From NCBI GenBank assembly GCA_029449245.1, contig JANATF010000005.1, positions 2,480,001-2,544,000 on the forward strand: 64,000 nt of DNA, in the 5' to 3' direction. Source of the DNA: Mortierella alpina (Eukaryota > Mortierellomycota > Mortierellomycetes > Mortierellales > Mortierellaceae). Position numbers and translations under genes: made by a program. Below are positions 36,897-47,880 of this stretch, in pieces. Within the stretch, counting starts at the first letter, position 1; each line of letters opens with the position of its first letter. The notes beneath the pieces are model-generated. The model did not search any database. It saw nothing but the letters and a program-made list of their open reading frames with translations, and had not been told where the DNA came from.

Positions 36897-39112
36897 TTCC
36901 ACTGAGATCCCATGCACCCGCATATGGCCCATAGGAACCATATAGTGCCTCTAATTCACCGATCGGGGTCGGATCTTGCAGATGCTCGGCGACTAGTACT
37001 GAAGTGCTTATAATGCGATACTGCCGGTACCGTGGACTTGCCCAGAGCGAGTTCGATTGTCCGTGCTGCTTGAATTGGAATTATAAACAGATTCAAGAAT
37101 CTGCCCTCGTAAAGGTCGCAGGCTGGCTCTTGTGAACGTGTTATATCCGCCACTCAGATTGTGAAGATGAGCAAAACCAAGAAAACAGTGCCTGGCGTAA
37201 TGCAGCGCACTCCCAGGGCTTTAGAAAGTTGGATGGAATGACTTGGTACCACAAAATCATCAGCAATATCGCCTGCGAAAGCTGAGGCCGGATGCTAACA
37301 GAGAGTCCTGGGAGCAGCAGCGGCTCCAGACGACTACTTGGTGGTCCGGATAGCGGTGCCAGGCACTCAAAGCGATCCGGTAGGACGCTGTGGTGCGATG
37401 TAGGCTGTTTATACAGCATAATAGTCTATGTGAATTTGCAAAGCGCACAAACTTAAAAATGAGAAACGACCACTGTGCCTGAGATCCTATGCACCTGCAT
37501 ATGGGCCTTAGCATCCATATGGTGCCTCTCATTGGCTGATCAGGGTATGTTCTTGCAGATGCGCGTCGACTAGTGCCGAAATGCTTATAATGCGATACTA
37601 CCGGCATGGTGGGCTTGTCCAGAGCGAGCTCGATCGTCCGAGCTGCTTGAAGTGCATTTATAAACAGATTCAAGAATCTGCAAGATTGGCCACTGCAAAA
37701 GTCCCGGGTTGGCTTTTGTGAATGAGTCGACTCCGCAACGCAGATTGCGAAGATGAGTAAACCACGAAAAGAGTGCCGGGTGTGATGCAGCACACTCCCA
37801 GGGCTCGAGAAAAGTGGATGGAGTGATCAGGCGCCAACAACCGCGTTAGCAAACTTGCCTTCCAAAGGTGTGGTCAAATGCTATCAGAGAGCCCTGGGAG
37901 CCGCAATGGCTCTCGATGGCTACCCGGTGGCCTGTGTAGAGGCGCTAGGCACTCAGCGCGATCCGATAGGACTCTGTGGTGCGCTGCATGGTGTTTATAC
38001 AGCATTATATGTGCTTTTCATAGCACATAAACCCAAAAAAAGCACTGGCGCACTGGTGCCTGAGTTCCCATGCACTGCATATGGGCCATAGGAACCATAT
38101 GACGCCTCTGATTGGCCGATCGGGGCCGGTTCTTGCAGATGCGCGTCGACTAGTGCCGAAGTGCGTATAATGCGATGCTACAGGTACGGTGGGCTTGTCC
38201 AGAGCGAGCTCGATCGTCCGAGCTACTTGAACTACATTTATAAACAGATTCAAGAATCTGCAAGATTGGCCATTGCAAAAGTCCCAGGTTGGCTTTTGTG
38301 AATGAGTCGACTCCGCAACGCAGATTGCGAAGATGAGTAAACCACGAAAAGAGTGCCGGGTGTGATGCAGCACACTCCCAGGGCTCGAGAAAAGTGGATG
38401 GAGTGATCAGGCGCCAACAACCGCGTTAGCAAAGTTGCCTTCCAAAGGTGTGGTCAAATGCTATCAGAGAGCCCTGGGAGCCGCAATGGCTCTCGATGGC
38501 TACCGGGTGTCCTGGGCAGCAGTGCCAGGCACTCGGTGCGATCCAGTAGGACTCTGTGGTGCGCTGCATGGTGTATATACAGCATTATATGTGTTTTTCA
38601 TAGCACATAAACCTAAAAAACGCACTAGCCTCTGTGCCTGAGATCCCCAGGCACCCGCATATGAGCCTTAGCAACCATATGGCGCCTCTCATTGGCTGAT
38701 CAGGGTATGTTCTTGCAGATGCGCGTCGACTAGTGCCGACATGCTTATAATGCGATACTACCGGCATGTTGGGCTTGTCCAGAGCGAGGTCGATCGTCCG
38801 AGCTGCTTGAAGTGCATTTATAAACAGATTTAAGAATCTGCAAGATTGGCCATCGCAAAAGTCCCAGGTAGGCTTTTGTCTTTAACAACTTATGATTCAG
38901 TTCAAAGGAAACGGCTGAGTTGATTGTTCAGTTCCTAACTATGGTGCTATGGAGGAGCAGTTGTGAACGGGTCGATTCCGCAACGCAGATTGCGAAGATG
39001 AGTAAACCAAGAAAAGAGTGCCTGGCGTGTTGTAGCAGACTGTCAGGTCTCCAGAAAAGTGGATGGAGTGATCAAGCGCCTAAAACTCGAGGAGTCCAAA
39101 GTCGCACACGCA
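36897..39112 (-). repeat. Left arm of the palindrome (about 3.8 units)
   Basis: Outermost unit (36897-37470) is the most diverged. The inner units are near-identical to their mirror images in the right arm; for instance the 122-codon frame at 38005-38373 (minus) is repeated without change at 40350-40718 (plus). The innermost unit carries an extra ~80 bp (about 38880-38960) absent from the other units on this side. Confidence 0.9.
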
Positions 39113-39611
39113 ATTATTGGTACCTTTATACCTAGTAGGCAGTCAAGGACACAGACCCTTGCGCAAGGACCGCAAGCCATCTAGCTTAGAGGTTATTTCG
39201 GATTCTGGATAGAGCTGCAATGACCAGCGGAAGCCCTACTGTTGGGTTATGATCTATACTTGGCGTCAGGTGAGCGTGAAGCGTTTATCCAAGGTGTCGA
39301 ATAGAATATGAGTGGTGAGAGCATCTACCACTTTTTGCCGCTCTCCTCCGATCAACCTTTACAGACAGAATACGCCTTTAAGTATATAGCGAGACTCATA
39401 TCGACCAGTATGCGTGTTGTCATAGTGAGGAGGTTTCTACATCTCCACAGCTTATGTCTATGTTGCTTCGAAGGCATATACATGCTATCAATACTGCTTG
39501 ATTTGTTAAGTCTCCTATGCCGTATCTGCCCCGCGTAGAATGAGTAGAATGAAGGGTTGGTACGCGAGAGAACTGCCCCGCTGCTCTCAATGTTTCAAGG
39601 GCGTCATTTTT
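39113..39611. other. Unique core of the palindrome
   Basis: About 500 bp, unrelated to the units and A+T-richer than they are. No convincing gene; a 76-codon frame at 39308-39538 has no recognisable features. Confidence 0.75.
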
Positions 39612-42600
39612 GCGTGTGCGACTTTGGACTCCTGGAGTTCTAGGCGTTTGATCACTCCATCCACTTTTCTGGAGACCTGGCAGTCTGCTACAACACGCCA
39701 GGCACTCTTTTCTTGGCTCACTAATCTTCGCAATCTGCGTTGCGGAATCGACCCGTTCACAACTGCTCCTCCATAGCACCATAGTTAGGAACTGAACAAT
39801 CAACTCAGCCGTTTCCTTTGAACTGAATCATAAGTTGTTAAAGACAAAAGCCTACCTGGGACTTTTGCGATGGCCAATCTTGCAGATTCTTAAATCTGTT
39901 TATAAATGCACTTCAAGCAGCTCGGACGATCGACCTCGCTCTGGACAAGCCCAACATGCCGGTAGTATCGCATTATAAGCATGTCGGCACTAGTCGACGC
40001 GCATCTGCAAGAACATACCCTGATCAGCCAATGAGAGGCGCCATATGGTTGCTAAGGCTCATATGCGGGTGCCTGGGGATCTCAGGCACAGAGGCTAGTG
40101 CGTTTTTTAGGTTTATGTGCTATGAAAAACACATATAATGCTGTATATACACCATGCAGCGCACCACAGAGTCCTACTGGATCGCACCGAGTGCCTGGCA
40201 CTGCTGCCCAGGACACCCGGTAGCCATCGAGAGCCATTGCGGCTCCCAGGGCTCTCTGATAGCATTTGACCACACCTTTGGAAGGCAACTTTGCTAACGC
40301 GGTTGTTGGCGCCTGATCACTCCATCCACTTTTCTCGAGCCCTGGGAGTGTGCTGCATCACACCCGGCACTCTTTTCGTGGTTTACTCATCTTCGCAATC
40401 TGCGTTGCGGAGTCGACTCATTCACAAAAGCCAACCTGGGACTTTTGCAATGGCCAATCTTGCAGATTCTTGAATCTGTTTATAAATGTAGTTCAAGTAG
40501 CTCGGACGATCGAGCTCGCTCTGGACAAGCCCACCGTACCTGTAGCATCGCATTATACGCACTTCGGCACTAGTCGACGCGCATCTGCAAGAACCGGCCC
40601 CGATCGGCCAATCAGAGGCGTCATATGGTTCCTATGGCCCATATGCAGTGCATGGGAACTCAGGCACCAGTGCGCCAGTGCTTTTTTTGGGTTTATGTGC
40701 TATGAAAAGCACATATAATGCTGTATAAACACCATGCAGCGCACCACAGAGTCCTATCGGATCGCGCTGAGTGCCTGGCACCTCTACGCAGGCCACCGGT
40801 AGCCGTCGAGAGCCATTACGGCTCCCAGGGCTCTCTGATAGCATCTGACCACAGCTTTGGAAGATGACTTTGCTAACGCGGTTGTTGGCGCCTGATCAAT
40901 CCATCCCTATTTCTTGAGCCCTGGGAGTGTGCCGCATCACGCCCGGCACTCTATTCTTGGTTTACTCATCTCAATCTGCGTTGCGGAGGCGACTCATTCA
41001 CAAAAGCCAACCTGGGACTTTTGCAATGGCCAATCTTGCAGATTCTTGAATCTGTTTATAAATGCACTTCAAGCAGCTCGGACGATCGAGCTCGCTCTGG
41101 ACAAGCCCAACATGCCGGTAGTATCGCATTATAAGCATGTCGGCACTAGTCGACGCGCATCTGCAAGAACCGGCCCCGATCGGCCAATTAGAGGCGTCAT
41201 ATGGTTCCTATGGCCCATATGCAGTGCATGGGAACTCAGGCACCAGTGCGCCAGTGCTTTTTTTAGGTTTATGTGCAATGAAAAGCACATATAATGCTGT
41301 ATAAACACCATGCAGCGCACCACAGAGTCCTATCGGATCGCGTTGAGTGCCTAGCGCCTCTACACAGGCCACCGGGTAGCCATCGAGAGCCATTGCGGCT
41401 CCCAGGGCCCTCTGATAGCATTTGACCACACCTTTGGAAGGCAACTTTGCTAACGCGGTTGTTGGCGCCTGATCACTCCATCCACTTTTCTCGAGCCCTG
41501 GGAGTGTGCTGCATCACACCCGGCACTCTTTTCGTGGTTTACTCATCTTCGCAATCTGCGTTGCGGAGTCGACTCATTCACAAAAGCCAACCTGGGACTT
41601 TTGCAATGGCCAATCTTGCAGATTCTTGAATCTGTTTATAAATGTAGTTCAAGTAGCTCGGACGATCGAGCTCGCTCTGGACAAGCCCACCGTACCTGTA
41701 GCATCGCATTATACGCACTTCGGCACTAGTCGACGCGCATCTGCAAGAACCGGCCCCGATCGGCCAATCAGAGGCGTCATATGGTTCCTATGGCCCATAT
41801 GCAGTGCATGGGAACTCAGGCACCAGTGCGCCAGTGCTTTTTTTGGGTTTATGTGCTATGAAAAGCACATATAATGCTGTATAAACACCATGCAGCGCAC
41901 CACAGAGTCCTATCGGATCGCGCTGAGTGCCTGGCACCTCTACGCAGGCCACCGGTAGCCGTCGAGAGCCATTACGGCTCCCAGGGCTCTCTGATAGCAT
42001 CTGACCACAGCTTTGGAAGATGACTTTGCTAACGCGGTTGTTGGCGCCTGATCACTCCATCCACTTTTCTCGAGCCCTGGGAGTGTGCTGCATCACACCC
42101 GGCACTCTTTTCGTGGTTTACTCATCTTCGCAATCTGCGTTGCGGAGTCGACTCATTCACAAAAGCCAACCTGGGACTTTTGCAATGGCCAATCTTGCAG
42201 ATTCTTGAATCTGTTTATAAATGTAGTTCAAGCAGCTCGGACGATCGAGCTCGCTCTGGACAAGTCCACCGTGCCGGTAGTATCGCATTATAAGCATTTC
42301 GGCACTAGTCGACGCGCATCTGCAAGAACATACCCTGATCAGCCAATGAGAGGCGCCATATGGTTGCTAAGGCTCATATGCGGGTGCCTGGGGATCTCAG
42401 GCACAGAGGCTAGTGCGTTTTTTAGGTTTATGTGCAATGAAAAACACATATAAATGCTGTATAAACACCATGCAGCGCACCACAGAGTCCTATCGGATCG
42501 CGCTGAGTGCCTAGCGCCTCTACACAGGCCACCAGGTAGCCATCGAGAGCCATTGCGGCTCCCAGGGCTCTCTGATAGCATCTGACCTCAGCTTTGGAAG

Positions 42601-42991
42601 GCGACCTTGCTAATACAGTTTTTGGCGCCTTATCAATCCACCCCTATTTCTAGAGCCCTGCGAGTGTGCTGCATCACGCTCGGCACTGCTTTCTTGGTTT
42701 ACTCATCTGAGTTGCGGAATCGACCTTTGCAGCGAAGGCAGAAGGCCCATTTCGAAGGCGAATCTTGCAGATTCCTGAATCTGTTTATAATTGCAATTCA
42801 AGCGGCTCGGACGATCGAGCTCGCTCTGGACAAGCCCACCGTACCAGTAGTATCGCATTATACGCATTTTGGCACTAATCGACGAGCATCTGCAAGATCC
42901 GGCCCCGATCGGCCAATCAGAGGCTGCATGAGTTGTTTGCTTGTGTATTTGTTGATATAGCCCATGGATGGGCATGGGACCCGCAGTGGAA
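39612..42991 (+). repeat. Right arm of the palindrome (about 5.8 units)
   Basis: Two units longer than the left arm. The segments 40350-40844 and 41506-42000 are apparently identical at protein level in both strands' frames and are exactly 1,156 bp apart, so a two-unit block has been duplicated recently. The last unit (from about 42600) is diverged and ends in TGCATGAGTTG and a CCCATGGATGGGCATGGG palindrome-rich tip. Confidence 0.88.
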
Positions 42992-44686
42992 ATTCACTTC
43001 TTGGATGATGGAAATACAGCCACAAGCGCGTTGGTTTAAATACTATGGCCGCTTCTTTTTCACAAACGATGCACGATGTTGACGACTAGGGACAACTATT
43101 ACGTAGAAAGCAAAACGTAAAACGTTGTTCCGCCAATTTGTATGCAAGGGAAATTATGGTTCGCGCGAATGTAGTCAGCGCCAGTACTTGTAGATGGATG
43201 TGTATACATGAAAAGGTATGTAGATCCAGCGGTGTCAGAATTCCGTATAAGGCGCACGCCCGATGCTTGAAAGACTACCAAGTGATGGTACAGGCGCCCA
43301 CATGTGACCCCCGCAGCCGTCAAATTGCAATACAGACGGATGTATATTTCATCAGAGGAGATTGAAGGACGAGGGATCGAAAGATTCACAAAAACGGCAA
43401 TCGCTTCCCGTGGGACGGCCTTACTCCTCTCACGTTCCCATGGCTCTCGCGTCGGCAATTGGCTTGAAATGAAGAGACCCTGTATTAAGATAAGGCGATG
43501 GCGACATGCAAGGGGTGGGAAGTCGCATGAGAAGTGTAAACAATAACGTGTTGGGCGTAAAAAAAAAATGAATGGTGGCCAGGATATAGGTACACTGCGT
43601 TTGTATCCCACCGGCTTCCCTTGGCGCATGTGTATAAGACCATCTGAGCTCTTGTGTTATTTCTTCTCTGGTCCCTTGCAGCCGGCACTACCAAGGCTGA
43701 TTGCGCCAAAGTCCAATCGAGCGTGAGAAGGTGATACTAATACTAGTGCCAATAAACGCAATTGGGAATCGTTGGAGGCAGTTGCCATGCATCGCCGTTT
43801 TAGTGTGCATACGTTGTTGCCAATACATTTACGGCTCTCGGGTGCAGCCAAAATGTGTTCCTTTTCTACCCTATTGTTCGCCATAGCACTCGGGCTACAA
43901 CAGCGAACATGTTTGGATAGACTGCTCTGTCGCCTCATTCTTTCCCCAGCTCCAGCGCCAGCGCCGTGATTTTATGTTTGTGTATTTATGTGCAGAAAGT
44001 ATCACGTATTCATAACATGATTAACCGCACGTAGAAAACAGCTACAGTAGAGGGCTCACTGTGTTGTGTTGTTAGTCTATGAGAATCGTTCCTGGGAATC
44101 ACAACCCAGACCCTTTTTCCACTCCTTTGCGAGTCATCAACAACCTATAGCCCTGACCGTTACGGCCTGAGAAACAAGCATGAGTCTTTGGCCATGGGAT
44201 CCGCCCGAGGGGATGGTTTAAGCAGGTGCAAATGAAGCTGTATGCACGGCACCCACTCATTGGAGCAAATGCGAATGGTGTAATTTACGATCGCCTCACA
44301 CCAAGATGAGTTCAAAGGCATACAGTAAGCAGGTTATATAACACATTGGTTGGGAGACAGGAGGGCAAGAGCGACGAATGCAGTGTTTTTTGTTTTTTCT
44401 ACACTTGAGAGCACTTGTCCCTGGAGTGCAGCTGAAAGCGTGATTGCTCGAAATAAGATTCGCAAGCGTATAATTTTTGACGCAACAGGGGTGAAAGGCG
44501 GGTGAGAGCTCACATCGCTAATAGTTTTGTGCTTGCATGTCATTTGTGTTCATACACCTTGCTGCCTGGCAACCATCGAAGTGCACCCCGAGGGCGAGAG
44601 TGAGTACTGTTGAAGCAATTGTACTGTACATACACAAGAGCCAACTCAGAGAAACAACCCTGGCACACGCCTTTCCCCCCTTGGGA
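42992..44686. other. Intergenic region after the palindrome, no supported gene
   Basis: Scattered short frames only. TTGTACTGTACA, a half-palindrome found elsewhere in the window, is at 44619-44630. Confidence 0.4.
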
Positions 44687-44694
44687 TATATAAA
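44687..44694 (+). promoter_or_regulatory. TATA box of the S41 protease gene
   Basis: TATATAAA, 254 nt before the ATG at 44948, followed by a strongly CT-rich leader. Confidence 0.6.
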
Positions 44695-44947
44695 CAGGCA
44701 GCCATCACGCATCCTGCTGCATCTTCTACCCTTTGGACCATCTTCTTTCCTCCTCCCCTTCCCCTTCCTTTCCTCCACGCCTTTCGCCCTCCCGACGCCC
44801 TTTCGTCACCCGCCTTTTTTCTCCCTCCTCCTCCTCCTCTTCCTGACTGCCCCCTTCCTACCCTTGACAGGGATTGATTCTCTCACCTCCAGCAAACCTC
44901 GCTTACCATCCTATCTTTCCTGAATACCACTTCTCCTCCCGCCCGTA

Positions 44948-47547
44948 ATGAAGTTCACTTCCATCCTCTCTCTGGCCGTCGCCTTGTGCGTCGTGTCCGT
45001 TAATGCCGCTCCCTCGGATGCCTCACCCAACTCTTCCAGAGCGATCGCGCAGGCTACACCCCACCTCAACGCCAAAGCTCCTGCCCCCAAACCCAAACCC
45101 AGCCCCAAACCCAGTCCCCCCAAGGAAAAGAAGCCAGGAAAGAAGCCAACAAAGCCAAAGCAAAAGCCAAAGAAGAAGCCCAGCGGTACAAAGAACCCCG
45201 TCAGCGCCACTCTCATGCCTTCTAAAGTTCAATCAAAGGCACCCGCCCCCACGGGCACCCAACCACCTGCCAAATCATCAGCAGCTCCTGTCCCGGTCCC
45301 CTCGCAGCCTCCCAAGGCCAAGGATCCTTGCAGTGATCTGGCTGCTCAGGGCAAGGACTCCGAGTCGATCTTGAAGTTTGACACCGTTCGTGATTGTTAC
45401 CGCGCTCAGAGTTACAACGCCGACGTGGCAGCCAAGACTCTGGCCTCGGTGGAGAACTTGATCGGCAACGTCTATGTCTTCTTGGACCAGGCTAAGGCCG
45501 CTTCAGCGGCGCCCTTCAAGACCGCCAAGGTCGACCTCATGGCTGGCTTGAAGAAGATTCGCGAGACAAAGTGGAAGAGCGATTATGAGTTCAACATGGC
45601 CTTGACCTACCTCACCTTCTCTGTCAACGACGGCCATCTGGCCTACAGAAGTAAGTTGCAATACTAAAAAAAAATATATTCGTTCTGGTTCAAAATGGAC
45701 CGTTGTGTACTTTATTCCTCTCAGTTTTCCAGACAAGAGCACAGACGATCCAGGTTCGTTGTCGTTTGTTCCATTTCATACTGACATTTTGCTTCGCCCT
45801 TTTTTTTTGTTTCTTTACAAAATAGGCGACTGCTACCACACCGCTACGTTCTCGCAGCCCATCTCCCTGTACGCACCTGTGGTGGACGGCAAGCAAGCCA
45901 TCCGTGTCTTCTACGCCGACGATACTCAACAGGGCGTCCCCAAGAACAGCATTGTTGACTGTGCAGTGACCACGATCGATGGTGTTCCAGCCCTCAAGGC
46001 TGTCCAGGACTTCACGGACCGTACCTCGGCCATCTCCAAGGACCCCGGTGTCCGTCTGAACGATGCTCTTGCCAGCACTTCATGGTACAACGAGTGGATG
46101 ATCAGTCCTGGCGGTTTCTCCAAGCGCTGGGAGGTCCCCCAAAAGGCCTCGATGGACTACACGATTCAGTGTGGCACTTCGGCGCCTCAAAAGATCACTG
46201 TTCCCTGGATCGTGAAGCCCTCGGACGACTTTTCGTTCCACACCTTCAAGGACACCAAGACCTACTGGGACGTTCAGTGCGCGGCCCCACTCTCGCCTTA
46301 CGACAACAGCAGCTCAAGGAGCAACAACCGAACCAACGATGCTGTGGGTCACCGCACCAATGTTGCGCCCGCTACTACCTTGTACCGCGAGCGTGGTACG
46401 ATTGCGCTTCCCAAGGGTGGCAGGAACGGTCGCAACGGCGGTGTGCAGACGATCACCAAGGCGACGGAGGTGTTGATCACGGCTACCACGGCGTTCTACA
46501 AGATTGACAAGACCAATGCCTGTGTGGCGGTGATTGCGTCGGAGGAGGCTGCGTACTTCAAATTTGATGCTTCGGACTATTTGCAGTTCATCCAGGGTCT
46601 TGAGACCCTGCGCGATGGTGGATGCAAGAAGATTATTTTGGACATGACCAACAACGGTGGTGGATCGGTTGATTTTGCTTACTTTATCAACGCTGTGTTC
46701 TTCCCGACGGCGAAGCCTTACTTTGTGGAGGATTTGAGATCGAACGCGTTTGTGCAGGGTGCGGCCAAGGCCGCAATCAAGTCGGCGACGGCGGTGTCGG
46801 TCTTTGATGCTCGTGGATACAGCAGCGTGGCGACCAACAAGCCCTTCAAGGATGCTTCCATGTTCACGAAGGGTGTCAACTACAACCGTGGAGGTACGAC
46901 CCAGACTTATACCCAGAAGAACTTTTTCGAATACGGATGGCCTTTCTTGCCTTTGGCCAAGAACAAGACCTTGCCCTGGACGGCTGCTGACATGGCTATT
47001 GTCACCAATGGCTTCTGGTACGTTTTTTTTTTTTTTTTTTTTTTTTTTGGTTTTTTGGTTTTTTTTGTTTGCGACATCTATTTTTTTTGCAAGGCGAGGT
47101 GAAATTGGACAAACCCTTCCGCTTCTCCGCTCAAGTGTCTAACAATCGACTCGCTTATTTTCTTTCGTTCTGAACAGCGGCTCCGCATGCACGATGATCG
47201 CCACGCGTTTCAACATTGAACACAAGGTCAAGACGTATGCCTATGGCGGTCTTCAGCAGACTCCTCTCTCTTACTTTTCGTTCCCTGGTGGGTTTGTCAT
47301 GGACAATGCTGGCATTGTCTCTGACCTGAAGAAGATCAAGTACACGGGCAAGAATGCACCTGTCAATTTGCCCGTCAAGGCGATTTTTAACGCCGCTGTG
47401 GGTGAGATCTATGCCACAGAGAAGAGCACCACGCCTCTCGAATACGACACTCAGTATTTTGCTGCCAATGTCCACCTCGATTTGGACGCTGCCTCGGCAA
47501 GACACCCGGATAACCTCTGGGTCAAGATCGCTGCGGACTTCAAGTGA
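44948..47547 (+). CDS. Secreted S41-family (CPAF-like tail-specific) serine protease
   Basis: Exons 44948-45650, 45826-47017 and 47178-47547; 754 residues. Signal peptide MKFTSILSLAVALCVVSVNA, then about 90 residues of Pro/Lys/Ala repeats (KPKPSPKPSPP, KPGKKPTKPKQKPKKKPSG), probably an extended wall-binding or glycosylated linker. The protease part starts near residue 125. NDGHLAYRS supplies the likely catalytic His, the central region has KKIILDMTNNGGGSVD, typical of the S41 core, and NGFCGSACTMIATRF, assembled across intron 2, supplies the nucleophilic Ser after Gly. This matches the His-Ser-Glu plan of the CPAF-like branch of S41, common among secreted fungal proteins. Substrates are unknown. 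Intron 2 opens with a T-run of about 24. Confidence 0.85.
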
Positions 47548-47880
47548 TCGATCTTGGAGGTCCATTATATACATTATATAAATTACAAAAGTACTTTTTT
47601 TGCTCTTTCCTTGTCGCTTCTATCAAAATCATTCGCTGGTCCGCTCTTCTAAAGACTTTTCTCGTAAGCACTCGGAGGGAAGAGAACGAAAAGTATGTAC
47701 TGTACATGTACAGTACAGCTGTACGGTACAGCTCAGATACATCCGCGGGGTAGCTAGGGGATGGACAGTGCTGCGCGTTTCAAAACATCCAATTTGTGCA
47801 AGGTCTGGACAGCAAAACATTGCGGGATTGTATTTTATCACTTTACATGTTTTATGATACTCATGTCGCGGTCTAGGGAC
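47548..47880. terminator. Convergent 3' spacer with perfect palindrome
   Basis: Between the S41 gene (plus) and the membrane-protein gene (minus). A 22-nt perfect palindrome at 47696-47717 has TGTACTGTACA as its left half and is followed at once by GCTGTACGGTACAGC, another near-palindrome. Such hairpins between converging genes may act in 3' end formation; that role is inferred. Confidence 0.4.

Larger units (their letters stand above)
36897..42991. repeat. 6.1-kb inverted-repeat array of a ~579-bp unit around a unique core
   Basis: Seen directly: one unit recurs with a period of 570-580 bp. The landmark AAACAGATTCAAGAATCTG appears in one orientation with its reference base at 37090, 37667, 38247 and 38827, and as the reverse complement at 39896, 40476, 41052, 41632, 42211 and 42781. 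Thus about 3.8 units form a left arm and about 5.8 a right arm, mirror-symmetric about 39,361.5. The arms meet a unique core of about 500 bp (39113-39611). The outer ends share TTCCACTG(A/C)G followed by TCCCATGC (left from 36897, right end near 42991 in reverse). Each unit contains TTTATAAA, TATAATGCGATA, GCGCGTCGACTAGTGCC and GAGCTCGATCGTCCGAGC-like short inverted motifs. No reading frame in it looks like a gene. Confidence 0.92.

Noticed and set aside
37670-42453. Repeated short frames (60-126 codons) in the palindrome, some identical to each other
   Set aside because: They recur only because the DNA unit recurs, lie on both strands, and change register between units. No family, start context or splice support.
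43099-43629. 176-codon minus-strand frame after the palindrome
   Set aside because: No domain, no promoter element and no splicing support.
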